Assembly: GCA_038526915.1 (NCBI GenBank)
Contig: JBCBGF010000013.1
Coordinates: 8,470-72,469 of the forward strand
Length of the DNA: 64,000 bases
Direction of reading: 5' to 3'
DNA from: JBCBGF01 sp038526915
GTDB lineage: Bacteria > Pseudomonadota > Alphaproteobacteria > Rhodobacterales > Rhodobacteraceae
Each line of letters begins with the position of its first letter. Within the stretch, counting starts at the first letter, position 1. Of this stretch, positions 49,332 through 58,132 are shown piece by piece. Made by a program: the position numbers and the translations under genes. The notes below the pieces were generated by a model. That model did not search any database, was not told the DNA's origin, and saw nothing but the letters and a program-made list of their open reading frames with translations.

Positions 49332-50699
49332 TCAGTTGCGATTTAGGCTCCGCAACACGCGATCGAGCTTTTCACCCTGCGGGCTGACCAGCCCGGTTGG
49401 CGCGTTTTCGACCGCATTGTAATAGGCTGCCGGGTCGTACGTGGCGATCCCAAGTTCAAGATGTTCCACACTGAGAAGGCCCATGGCCGACAGAAGCTGG
49501 TACACGGCCAGGTTCCGGTCAATGTCGGCGGCGATCAGGTTGGTTTCGGCGTCGAGCAATTCTTGTTCCAGGTCGAGGACGTCCAGCGTGGTCCGGGCAC
49601 CCACCTCAAACTCTTCCCGTGCCCCGCGCAGGGCGAGACGCGCGGCGCGCACCTCTTCGTCAGAGGCGCGACGGCTAGCAGCGGCTACGTTGAGGTTGGC
49701 CCATGCGTTGCCCACGGCCTGTTCGATATCAAGGCGCGTGGTCAGAAGGCCGGAGCGCGCGGTGTCGCGCCGGGCCTGTGCCTGGCGGGTGAGCGACGAC
49801 AGCTGCCCCCCCTGATAGATCGGTCCGCTGAGGTTGAGGCCAAACGACGTGCTGTCATCGCCATCGTCATCGACGTTGAGGCCCGCGGTACCCGTTAGGC
49901 GGGGGCGGACGGCGCCGGCGGCGATCAGAACGCCCAACTCTGCGGCGGCGACATCGCGTTGCGCGCGCTTGATATCGGGATGGGTCTGGACGGCAATCGC
50001 CTTTGCATCGGCCAGGTTGCTGGCCGTGGCCGGGGCCGGTGGGGGCGGGCGCAGCGCGGTGGGGATTGTCCCTGTCGCGGCGCGGTATTCTTCGACGGCG
50101 CGGGCCCGGGCCCCTTCGGCGGCGGCAAGGCCTGATTGGGCGGCGGCCAAGCGGGCTTCGGCGATTGACACGTCGGTGCGGGTGATTTCACCCACTTCGA
50201 ACCGGTCGCGGGCGGCCTCAAGCTGTTGCGTGATCAGGCGCACGTTGTTGGCGCGAAGCTGGACGAAGGCGTTTTCACGCCGGAGACCCAGGAATGCGGC
50301 AACCCCGCGCAAGAGAACCTGCTGCTCCACCGATTTCAGCGTTTCGCGGGCCGACAGGACGCTTTCTTTCGCTGCGTCGACGCCAAGCTGGCTCCGCCCG
50401 AAATCGTAGAGCAGCATCGAGGCCGACAGGCCCACAGACCCCGACGTGTTATCCGCCCCACGCGCCGGTTCGGCGTAGTCAAGTGAGGCAGCCCAATTCA
50501 AAACCGGACGCAGCGCCGCGACGGCCTGGGCCACATCTTCATCTGCGGCCCGCAACACGGCGCGGTTTTGTTCAAGTAGCCCGCTGTTGCGATAAGAGGC
50601 AATCAGCGCGTCGGTAAGGCTTTGCGCCAGCGCGGCCGGCGCCGCGGCGAGTGCGGCCACCGTAACGGCGACAAAGAGACGTGTTCTGGTTTTCAGCAT
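49332..50699 (-). CDS. tolC: TolC family outer-membrane efflux protein
   Basis: 455 residues. A signal peptide ends near AALAAAPAALAQS. Two OEP repeats give the alpha-barrel/beta-barrel duplication; visible segments are SLTDALIASYRNSGLLEQNR, RFEVGEITRTDVSIAEARLA and EFEVGARTTLDVLDLEQELL, which are equivalent helix turns of the two halves. TolC forms trimers linking inner-membrane exporters to the outside. It is 15 bases downstream of pcm. Confidence 0.95.
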   Translation of the reverse strand: MLKTRTRLFVAVTVAALAAAPAALAQSLTDALIASYRNSGLLEQNRAVLRAADEDVAQAVAALRPVLNWAASLDYAEPARGADNTSGSVGLSASMLLYDFGRSQLGVDAAKESVLSARETLKSVEQQVLLRGVAAFLGLRRENAFVQLRANNVRLITQQLEAARDRFEVGEITRTDVSIAEARLAAAQSGLAAAEGARARAVEEYRAATGTIPTALRPPPPAPATASNLADAKAIAVQTHPDIKRAQRDVAAAELGVLIAAGAVRPRLTGTAGLNVDDDGDDSTSFGLNLSGPIYQGGQLSSLTRQAQARRDTARSGLLTTRLDIEQAVGNAWANLNVAAASRRASDEEVRAARLALRGAREEFEVGARTTLDVLDLEQELLDAETNLIAADIDRNLAVYQLLSAMGLLSVEHLELGIATYDPAAYYNAVENAPTGLVSPQGEKLDRVLRSLNRN

Positions 50700-50714
50700 T
50701 GCTGGTCCCGACCC

Positions 50715-51368
50715 TTAGAATTCAAACTCTGAACGTTTCGCGAACCCCGGCAATACAGGTGCGCCTGCATTGAAGGAAAAGCGCCAAGATACTGCCCCGT
50801 CAACGAAATAGCCGATCCGGCACACGCCCAACGCCCCTTCCATGAAGAGTGCGGCAATCCGGCCACCGTCTTTGAGCTGCGCTGTCAGCGTTTCGGGCAC
50901 CTCTTCCACGGCACCCTGGATCATGATCACATCGTAGGGCCCATGCTTGGCAGCCCCCTCCGCCATCGGCCCGCGCAGGAGGATGACGTTGTCGGCGCTG
51001 ACCTCTGACAATGCCGCTTCAGCCTCATCCGCGAAGCTTTCGTCTTCCTCAACAGCCACAACCGCTTCGGCCATGCGCGACAAGACAGCCGAGGAATAGC
51101 CGTAGTTTGGCCCGACATCCAACACCAGCTCAGTCGGCTGAATGTCCAAAGCGTCCAGCATCTTGGCCAAGGTGCGCGGCTCCAGAACGACGCGCCCACC
51201 GCCCAGATCGATGTTTTCGCCGATATAGGCCGCCTCGCGCCGGGCTTGCGGCACGAAGAGTTCGCGCGGAACCGTCAAAAGGGTATCGATTATCGGAAAC
51301 TTGGTCACGTCCGAAGGACGGACCTGGGTGTCGACCATCATCGTCCGACGCGCGGCATAGTCGGGCAT
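50715..51368 (-). CDS. pcm: Protein-L-isoaspartate O-methyltransferase family protein
   Basis: 217 residues from ATG 51368. The N-terminal DYAARRTMMVDTQVRPSDVT and VPRELFVPQARREAAYIGEN sections match PCMT; SAM motif I is LVLDVGPNYGYSSAVLSRMA, where the usual DxGxGxGY is altered to DVGPNYGY. This altered motif is normal in the alphaproteobacterial subfamily upstream of tolC, whose substrate is unproven. It probably belongs to a pcm-tolC transcript. Confidence 0.88.
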   Translation of the reverse strand: MPDYAARRTMMVDTQVRPSDVTKFPIIDTLLTVPRELFVPQARREAAYIGENIDLGGGRVVLEPRTLAKMLDALDIQPTELVLDVGPNYGYSSAVLSRMAEAVVAVEEDESFADEAEAALSEVSADNVILLRGPMAEGAAKHGPYDVIMIQGAVEEVPETLTAQLKDGGRIAALFMEGALGVCRIGYFVDGAVSWRFSFNAGAPVLPGFAKRSEFEF

Positions 51369-51522
51369 CAATCTAAACTCGTTCGTTCAGTTCTTTTGCC
51401 ATCACATGACATACTTGCGCGGATCGGGCAAGCGTGCGGGGCAAGGCGGAACGGCGCATGTCGACGCGCTTGATCCCTCGCGTTGCTTGCGCCTAGATGC
51501 CTGAAACGGACGGGCGGGCGGC

Positions 51523-52518
51523 ATGGCGATTGGATCGGAACGGGTGATGCTGGTTGCGGTGATGCGCAACGAAGGGCCCTATATTCTGGAATGGCTGTCC
51601 CATCACTTTGCGCTTGGCGTAGATGAGCTTTTGATTTTCACCAATCACTGCACAGACCTGACGGACCAGATCCTGGACCGGTTGGAATACCTCTTGCCGC
51701 ATCGGGTGAAGCATCAGCCCAATCCCAAGATCATGTTTCCCAATCGCGGTCAGTGGCACATCATGGCGCTGCGCTATGCGGGGCATTTCGGGCGGTATCG
51801 GGCAGCGGACTGGATCTATGCCACGGATGCGGATGAGCTTTTGATCCTGAAGAACGGGTGTTCGACGCTGGATGATTTGTATGAGGCAACCGGCGGGTTT
51901 GACGCGATCTCGTTCACGTCGGTCGCGTTCAACAGCAACGGGCAGAGCATGCCCGCGCCCGCACCGGTGCGCGAACGTTTCACCCAGACGAGCCTGAAGG
52001 ACCCCGATGGCGGGGATGCGATCAGCGGGGTAAAGACGCTGTTTCGCAATTCGGTCAGCGGCGCCCGCAGGCCCCACCGCCCAGTGACGCCTGCGTTTTC
52101 CACCACGGGCCAGCGGTGGGTCAACGGGTCGGGCACCCCCCTGCCCCCGACATTCACGGATGGGCATGTGAAACATCAGCCCACGGCGGGCACGCGGGCA
52201 TTTGCGCAGTACAACCACTACATGATCAAAAGCGCGGGCGAGTTTCTGTTGAAAGTCGATCGCGGGGATGCGGTGAATCAAGAGCGGTTGGGGGCATCGG
52301 CCCAGTACTGGGCGCATGCCAACAGGCCGGGATGCAGCGAGACGATCGCTGTTGAGATGTCGCCTGCGGCACGCGACCTTTATGAGGCGTGGCTGGCCGA
52401 TCCTGTGCTTGGGCGGTTGCACGCGGAGTCGTTCGATATCCGCCGCAAGCGGCTGGAGGAGATCCTGGCCACCGAAGCGGGGGCGGAGCTTGCCGAACAG
52501 ATCGGCTTTGTGGCCTAG
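51523..52518 (+). CDS. Glycosyltransferase family 2-like protein (DUF/GT92 type)
   Basis: 331 residues. MLVAVMRNEGPYILEWLSHH, ELLIFTNHCTDLTDQILDRL and the acidic metal motif ATDADELLIL match the Glyco_tranf_2_4 type seen in roseobacter glycan loci. The protein continues with FDAISFTSVAFNSNG and a conserved QYNHYMIKSAGEFLLKVDRG. It probably transfers a sugar to a glycan on the cytosolic side. It opens the surface-glycan locus and lies divergent from pcm. Confidence 0.85.
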   Translation: MAIGSERVMLVAVMRNEGPYILEWLSHHFALGVDELLIFTNHCTDLTDQILDRLEYLLPHRVKHQPNPKIMFPNRGQWHIMALRYAGHFGRYRAADWIYATDADELLILKNGCSTLDDLYEATGGFDAISFTSVAFNSNGQSMPAPAPVRERFTQTSLKDPDGGDAISGVKTLFRNSVSGARRPHRPVTPAFSTTGQRWVNGSGTPLPPTFTDGHVKHQPTAGTRAFAQYNHYMIKSAGEFLLKVDRGDAVNQERLGASAQYWAHANRPGCSETIAVEMSPAARDLYEAWLADPVLGRLHAESFDIRRKRLEEILATEAGAELAEQIGFVA

Positions 52519-52621
52519 GCCATAAGACACGGATCGGCGCTTGTGGGGTCGGGCGGCGGTGGGATAACATGGGACAACACTTGCGGCCCAGTCGCAGCAA
52601 TAAAAACGAGCGGTTGCCCCT

Positions 52622-54676
52622 TTGGGTCAGATATCTGAAGACGCGTTTGTCGACAGGGAAATCGCCCACCGTTTAGGTACGGTCGGCGCGGCAAAACCGC
52701 TGTTTTCCGAAGCGGCGCTGGACCAGGCGCTGGCTGCGTCTAGCGGTATGACCTTGGCTTGGTCATCGCGCGCCCAAAAACCCTGGGATATCAACAGCTG
52801 GCGCGGGACAACGGACGGCCCTGCAGCGATTGAAAGCCCGGTCCACGGCAATGCCTACAAGACCCAACATGCGCTGGAGGCGATCCTGGCGGCGGGGGCG
52901 GATTTCGATTTTCTGCTGGATATGCAGGATCATCGCGCGCGCGCGGTGGCCAAGGCAGATGGTCGCGCGGTTCCGGTATTCTCGTTCAACCGGCGCGTGG
53001 GGCATGGCGCGGGGCGGATCCTGTGGCCCCTGCCCGTCTTCCAGGATATCGGCTCACCTCAATTCCTAGGCGGGTTGGATCCCGACCGTGTCCCCTGGTC
53101 TCAGAAGGAGGACCGGGTGATCTGGCGGGGCGGGCCGGGCAACCGCGGGCGGCTTGGCCGCTATGGGCGGGGTGCGGTGATCCGGCTGGTGCCGCTTCTC
53201 AGACGCTACCATGACGGCAAGCTGAGCGCGGACGAGACCTTGCGCGTTCTGCGCACCATGCCGCGCTACAAGGTGCTTGAGCGCTATTTCGACGATCCGC
53301 GGTTTGATGTGGGCTACACCGAAATCGAAAAGGTCGATGTGCCGAACGAGCCGTTCATCCAGGACTATCTGCGGGATGCCAAGCCGCGCGAGGCGTTTCA
53401 GGCTTACAAATACATCCTGGTTCTGCCGGGGTCGGACGTTGGATCGTCGCTCTATTGGACGATGAATTCCGGGTCCGTCCCCTTGGTCATGGACTGCGAT
53501 TTCGAAACCTTCGGGACCTGTCACTTCAAACGGTGGGAGCATTTCATTCCGGTTCCGAAGTCCCTTAAAGCCGTGGACGATATTCTGGATTGGTGTGCCA
53601 GCAATCAGGATCGGTGTCAGGAGATTGCGCGAAACGCGGTGGAGGTGGCGCAGTTGCTGGGCCGGACGGACCTGCGCGCGCGCAGCGATGCCGGTGTGAT
53701 CGACAGGGTGCGGTCGGCCCTGCCGCAGGTCCGCCGCTTTCCTGCCAAGGCCCTTCCCGCGCCCGCAGCCCCCCGCCCCGCCAGCAAGCCCAAGCCACCG
53801 CGTCTGAGCATCTTCTTCATCGCGCAGCCGCCCGATTATGCGAGCATGGGTCTCTACCTTGCCGCCTCGGTCCGCGCCATGATCCGCGAGCCTGTGGATC
53901 TGATCGGCTATGTGCCCGCCAGCTCGGCAGACCAGCAGGACCCGCGCGTGGCGGAGCTTTATGCGCAGATGGGTGTTGATCTGCGGGTGTTTGAGGATCG
54001 GGAGCGTTTCGATCCAGCCTATCCGCACGGCAACAAGATCCTTGCCGCGCTGGAGCCGAGGCGGACGCCTTTCGGGGCGTTTCTTGACTCCGATATGCTG
54101 CTGATCCGGCCCAATACGATTGAGAACCTGATCACCCCGGGCCATGTCTCCGTCGCGCCGGCGACGTCGATGTACTGGTCGGGGCAAAAGATTTGGGAAC
54201 AGGTGTACGGGGCCTGCGACATGCCCCTGCCCGATGCGCGGATCTGGCTGGCGCGCCAGCGCAGGCGCAAGCTGATGCCCTACTTCAACTCTGGGTTGGT
54301 GGCGTTTCCGGAGGCGCCAGTTGCCGCCGACGGGCGTCGTTTTCCACAGGTCTGGTATGATCTTGCGCGGGCCATCGACGGGCATGACATCGCGAAGAAG
54401 CGCCCCTATCTGGATCAGCTGAGCCTGCCTCCCGCGATCATCGCGTCTGGGCTGAGTTGGAACATCCTGCCCGAAGAACAGCATTTCATCCTTGGCGGCG
54501 AACTCCGCGGTGAACCGCTACCCGAGGATCGAGAGATTGTTTTGTTGCACTACCGGAACCTGCGCATCCTGCGCGAGGTGGGGCATTTGAAGACAGCGAA
54601 GGCGTTTTTGGAACGCGCAACAGGCGTGCGGCGGATTTCGCAGGTCGAGCCAGAGGCCGCGTTGGCTGATGGGTGA
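52622..54676 (+). CDS. Fusion of a GT90/CAP10-like and a second glycosyltransferase domain
   Basis: 684 residues from TTG 52622; ATG 52748 is the next good start, so the first 40 residues are uncertain. Residues about 60-370 look like GT90 (CAP10): SQKEDRVIWRGGPGNRGRLG, FQAYKYILVLPGSDVGSSLY and WTMNSGSVPLVMDCDFETFG. A Pro/Ala/Lys linker (374-395, LPAPAAPRPASKPKPP) leads to a second GT-A-like domain with FGAFLDSDMLLIRPNTIENL (DSD metal motif) and PYFNSGLVAFPEAP. Two transfers by one polypeptide are plausible. The stop overlaps the next gene by eight bases. Confidence 0.82.
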   Translation: MGQISEDAFVDREIAHRLGTVGAAKPLFSEAALDQALAASSGMTLAWSSRAQKPWDINSWRGTTDGPAAIESPVHGNAYKTQHALEAILAAGADFDFLLDMQDHRARAVAKADGRAVPVFSFNRRVGHGAGRILWPLPVFQDIGSPQFLGGLDPDRVPWSQKEDRVIWRGGPGNRGRLGRYGRGAVIRLVPLLRRYHDGKLSADETLRVLRTMPRYKVLERYFDDPRFDVGYTEIEKVDVPNEPFIQDYLRDAKPREAFQAYKYILVLPGSDVGSSLYWTMNSGSVPLVMDCDFETFGTCHFKRWEHFIPVPKSLKAVDDILDWCASNQDRCQEIARNAVEVAQLLGRTDLRARSDAGVIDRVRSALPQVRRFPAKALPAPAAPRPASKPKPPRLSIFFIAQPPDYASMGLYLAASVRAMIREPVDLIGYVPASSADQQDPRVAELYAQMGVDLRVFEDRERFDPAYPHGNKILAALEPRRTPFGAFLDSDMLLIRPNTIENLITPGHVSVAPATSMYWSGQKIWEQVYGACDMPLPDARIWLARQRRRKLMPYFNSGLVAFPEAPVAADGRRFPQVWYDLARAIDGHDIAKKRPYLDQLSLPPAIIASGLSWNILPEEQHFILGGELRGEPLPEDREIVLLHYRNLRILREVGHLKTAKAFLERATGVRRISQVEPEAALADG

Positions 54677-55514
54677 GGCTGCCGTGGCCTTGGGCGCGGA
54701 TTGGACGCGCACGCTGGTGACCGAGACGGCGGATCTGCGAATGGTTTATTGGGGTCCGCGTGACACAAGGGGCCTTCGGATCGTGGTCGCATTTCCCCCG
54801 TTCGACTACCCGTTTGACGGCGATGGCTGGGGCGCACGGTCGTTTGCGAAACGGGGCATCGGGCATGTCTGCGTGTTCCATCGCAGGCCCGACTGGTATC
54901 AGAACGACAGTTTCTTTGACGCCATGGAGGCCTGCCGGGAATTTCTCGCTCCGGCGGCGGGCGTGACCGCCTATGGCTTTAGCATGGGTGGTCTAGGGGC
55001 ACTGCTTGGTGCCCGTGCGTTGGGGGCAGACCGTGCGGTCGCGATCACACCGCAGGTGACGATCGACCCCAGTGTCCCGCCCCGCGAACGGCGGTTTGTG
55101 CCGCAGTGGGAGGCGATGGGGCCGTGGCAGCATGATCTGCTGGCCCATATGGATGACAACCGCCGCTATATTGTGCTGTTTGATCCGCTGCACGCACGCG
55201 ACCGGCGCCAGGAGGCGTTGATTCCGCGCGTTACAGGTTACGAGCGGTGTTTGATGCATGGCGCAGGGCACGCACCGATACAGGCTTTGGCGCAGATGGG
55301 GGTCGCAGAGGCGCTGTTTGATGTGCTCACCGCCAAACGGTCACCAAGACACTTGCGCCAGGCCTACCGCGCGGCGCGACCGCACGGCTTTCGATATCTG
55401 CGCAAGGTTGGCACAGAATTGCATGCGCGCCGACATCCTATGGCAGCCCGCTGTCTGGAACATGCCGAACGCGCAGGGTTTCGGCGATTGGTCAAACGCT
55501 GGGCTCGTACGTAA
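54669..55514 (+). CDS. Alpha/beta hydrolase of the glycan locus
   Basis: 281 residues from ATG 54669, overlapping the fusion glycosyltransferase by eight bases. An alpha/beta hydrolase fold: RIVVAFPPFDYPFDGDGWGA, GVTAYGFSMGGLGALLGARA with the nucleophile Ser in G-F-S-M-G-G, and HGAGHAPIQALAQMG with the His. A basic C-terminal tail (RSPRHLRQAYRAARPHGFRY) may attach to membranes or glycans. Role unknown; coupling suggests removal or transfer of acyl groups on the glycan. Confidence 0.78.
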   Translation: MGEAAVALGADWTRTLVTETADLRMVYWGPRDTRGLRIVVAFPPFDYPFDGDGWGARSFAKRGIGHVCVFHRRPDWYQNDSFFDAMEACREFLAPAAGVTAYGFSMGGLGALLGARALGADRAVAITPQVTIDPSVPPRERRFVPQWEAMGPWQHDLLAHMDDNRRYIVLFDPLHARDRRQEALIPRVTGYERCLMHGAGHAPIQALAQMGVAEALFDVLTAKRSPRHLRQAYRAARPHGFRYLRKVGTELHARRHPMAARCLEHAERAGFRRLVKRWART

Positions 55515-55843
55515 AGCGCGATCGAAGTTCGGGGAACCGGCCATCACTCCGATGCGGGCGATCAGCTTGGCTATGGGTGGCCCGGTATGGATCGATGACA
55601 TCGGGGGCCAATCCATCGGCGCTGCAGTGCCGCATCACAGTCTTGCCTACTGAGCGCCGCATTTTCGCCGCAGACAGACACTCAATATGGCGACGCATCT
55701 AGTGGCGGCATCGTCACCTCAAACCTCTTGTGTTTCCAAGTACATATCAGTCCTCCCACACTCTCAACCGCGTCTGGGCCCCGGGCGCGATGCTAGGCAC
55801 GTGACAAGCTTGAAGCACCGTCGACCACAATCTGCAGCGCAGC
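55515..55843. other. 329-bp gene-free stretch in the glycan locus
   Basis: Only weak overlapping ORFs are found here. Neither strand shows family features or ribosome-binding context, and no transposon ends or tRNA are visible. The segment should contain the promoter of the flippase gene, but no strong -35/-10 pair can be chosen by eye. Confidence 0.5.
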
Positions 55844-57376
55844 ATGGACGCGCCGATGCCTAGGCGCGATCCGGGCGATATCGTCGAAACCCATGCCCCC
55901 GATCAGTTTTCGGGTGTGGTTCTGCGCGGCAGCTTCCACATAGGGCTGAGCCAGGCGGTTGGCGTTGGATGCATGATCGGGTCGGTCCTGATCCTATCGC
56001 GGCTTCTGTCAGCCGAGGATTTCGGGCTTGTCGCAATGATTGCACCAGTGATGGCGCTATTGATGATGTTTCGCGATCTGGGGCTGTTGCAGGCGGTCGT
56101 CCAGAAGGAAGACCTGACCTATGGCCAGCTCAATACGCTGTTCTGGGTCAATATGAGCCTTAGTCTCGCACTGATGGCCTTGCTGTGGAGTGCAGCACCG
56201 TGGATTGCAGCGTTCTACAACGCACCCGATCTGGTGTGGCTGATCCGGGCCATGGCCGGGGGCATCCTTTTGACCGGCCTCGGTGCGCAGCACTTTGCGC
56301 TCATGAACCGTCAGATGATGTTCGGGCGCATGGCCATCAACGCGAGCGTGGTCGGGGTTTTGAGCCTTGTGGTGGCGGTCTTTTGGGCTTGGGTTGCCCC
56401 CTCGCCCTGGGCGCTGGTTGCGGGAACCCTGTCGAGCGCGGTGCTGGGGGCCATTCTGGTCTGGCTTTGGGTGCCGTGGCGACCCGGCCTGCCAGGCTGG
56501 GCACCGGGGTCCGCCGCCCTGTTCGGGTTCGGCGCTGGCGTCACGGGCTTTAACCTTGCAAACTTCTTTTCCCGCAACCTCGATAGCGTTCTGATCGGGC
56601 GGGTGTGGGGCAGCGCGGCGCTTGGGTTCTACGACCGGGCCTACAAGCTATTGCTGTTTCCGCTAAACCACGTGGCGCAACCCCTATCGCAGGTGATGGT
56701 TCCGGTTCTGTCGCGTTTGCAGAACCAGCCTGAGCGCTACAAGCACGCTTTCTTCCGGGTGTTTGGGATCATGCAGCTTGCGATCTTGCCCGGGGTCGCG
56801 GCGGCGACTGCCATGGCCGATACGGCGGTGCCGTTTTTGTTGGGCGCGAAATGGGCTGAGGCGGCGCCGATCTTTGCCGCATTGGGCCTTGCTGCGCTGA
56901 TGCAACCGCTGGGCAATCCGTCTGGGTGGCTGTTTATCAGCCAGGGGCGGACGACCGAAATGGCCTGGTGGGGTGTCGTTTCGGCAATTCTGACCTGCGG
57001 TGCGTTTGTGCTGAGCGTCGAGCACGGGGTGGTTGCGTTGGCCACCACCTATGCCGCGGTGAGTGCGGTGCGACTCATACCGCTGTGGCTGCTTGTGTGC
57101 CGCAAGGGGCCGGTGCGGATTGACAGCCTGATTGCGCGGGTTCTGCCGGTGCTTATGGCCGTTGTCGCGGCTTATGCGATGCTTTTGATGCTGCGCGACG
57201 CCCTGCCGGACGCTGACTTTGCCAAGCTCGTTGTGGGCACGCTTTGCAGTTACGGCGTGTTCGCTGCGGTGTTCGCGATCAGCCCCTTTGGGCGTCAAAC
57301 CCTACGCGAGGCGTTGGCTTTGGGCTCGCAAGGGATCGCGAGGCTACGGGTTAATCAGGCGGACGGACTGACATGA
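55844..57376 (+). CDS. Polysaccharide flippase (MOP/Wzx family)
   Basis: 510 residues; ATG 55844 or ATG 55856. Twelve or more hydrophobic segments. The N-terminal FHIGLSQAVGVGCMIGSVLI and LSAEDFGLVAMIAPVMALLM with FRDLGLLQAVVQKEDLTYGQ are characteristic of the polysaccharide transport (PST/Wzx) branch, as is FSRNLDSVLIGRVWGSAALG. It would flip lipid-linked oligosaccharides across the inner membrane. The last four bases overlap the sulfotransferase start (ATGA). Confidence 0.92.
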   Translation: MDAPMPRRDPGDIVETHAPDQFSGVVLRGSFHIGLSQAVGVGCMIGSVLILSRLLSAEDFGLVAMIAPVMALLMMFRDLGLLQAVVQKEDLTYGQLNTLFWVNMSLSLALMALLWSAAPWIAAFYNAPDLVWLIRAMAGGILLTGLGAQHFALMNRQMMFGRMAINASVVGVLSLVVAVFWAWVAPSPWALVAGTLSSAVLGAILVWLWVPWRPGLPGWAPGSAALFGFGAGVTGFNLANFFSRNLDSVLIGRVWGSAALGFYDRAYKLLLFPLNHVAQPLSQVMVPVLSRLQNQPERYKHAFFRVFGIMQLAILPGVAAATAMADTAVPFLLGAKWAEAAPIFAALGLAALMQPLGNPSGWLFISQGRTTEMAWWGVVSAILTCGAFVLSVEHGVVALATTYAAVSAVRLIPLWLLVCRKGPVRIDSLIARVLPVLMAVVAAYAMLLMLRDALPDADFAKLVVGTLCSYGVFAAVFAISPFGRQTLREALALGSQGIARLRVNQADGLT

Positions 57377-58116
57377 ACCGGCTTGGACACCTTGCCGAAC
57401 GCGCCGCGCACAGGCTGGCCTGGCAGTGTGTGCCCGCCAAGATGATTGACCGCGCTTTGCCGCTGGACGACCCGCACCTGGAAGCGGTGTACCTCAAACG
57501 CGGCGTCATCCTGATACACATCCCCAAAAACGCCGGGACGTCTGTCGAAGAGGCGATTTACGGCTATCGCGTTCGACACCGCACATGGTCCGATATTCGC
57601 CGCACGTGCCCCACGGCCTGGGCAACCCTGCCCAAGATCGCGATTGTACGCGATCCGGTGGACCGATTTCTGTCGGCCTATGACTATCTGCGGGCCGGTG
57701 GCCGAAACCCCGCCGACTATGCCTTTGCACGGCGCCTGGTGGCCGGGAAATCCGCCGCGGAGGTTGCCCACCAACTGGCGCATCGCCCGAGGTATCGACG
57801 GGTGGCCATGCGCTATTTCCACTTTCGCGCGCAGTCCGACTATGTCTGTGACGGCACCAAAGCGGTCGTCGATCACCTGATCCCCATTTGGGACATGGCA
57901 GCGGGGCTTCACCGCTATGCGGGCGTTCCGCCTGAGGCGTTGCGCCATGAAAACCGGACCGGTGGTCAACGCACGAGCGTCTCGGACCTGACGCCGGACG
58001 ATCTGGCAAATATCGAAACCGTCTACGCTGCGGACCGCGCACTGTTCGACGCGGTGTGCGACGGATGGGCCGCCGGCGACCAAGCCGCGGAGACGCGCCG
58101 GGCAAGCGGCACATAG
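57373..58116 (+). CDS. Sulfotransferase (Sulfotransfer_2 family)
   Basis: 247 residues, translationally coupled to the flippase. The PAPS 5'-phosphosulfate loop is at residues 48-58 (IHIPKNAGTSVEEAI), and the 3'-phosphate site is IVRDPVDRFLSAYDYLRA. The family transfers sulfate from PAPS to carbohydrates. With the flippase and glycosyltransferase genes around it, it probably sulfates the surface glycan. Confidence 0.88.
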   Translation: MNRLGHLAERAAHRLAWQCVPAKMIDRALPLDDPHLEAVYLKRGVILIHIPKNAGTSVEEAIYGYRVRHRTWSDIRRTCPTAWATLPKIAIVRDPVDRFLSAYDYLRAGGRNPADYAFARRLVAGKSAAEVAHQLAHRPRYRRVAMRYFHFRAQSDYVCDGTKAVVDHLIPIWDMAAGLHRYAGVPPEALRHENRTGGQRTSVSDLTPDDLANIETVYAADRALFDAVCDGWAAGDQAAETRRASGT

Positions 58117-58132
58117 GACGAGGATCTGAGCG

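Noticed and set aside
55258..55653. 131-residue ORF at the end of the alpha/beta hydrolase gene
   Set aside because: Mostly overlaps the hydrolase in another frame; the non-overlapping part is short and unrecognised.
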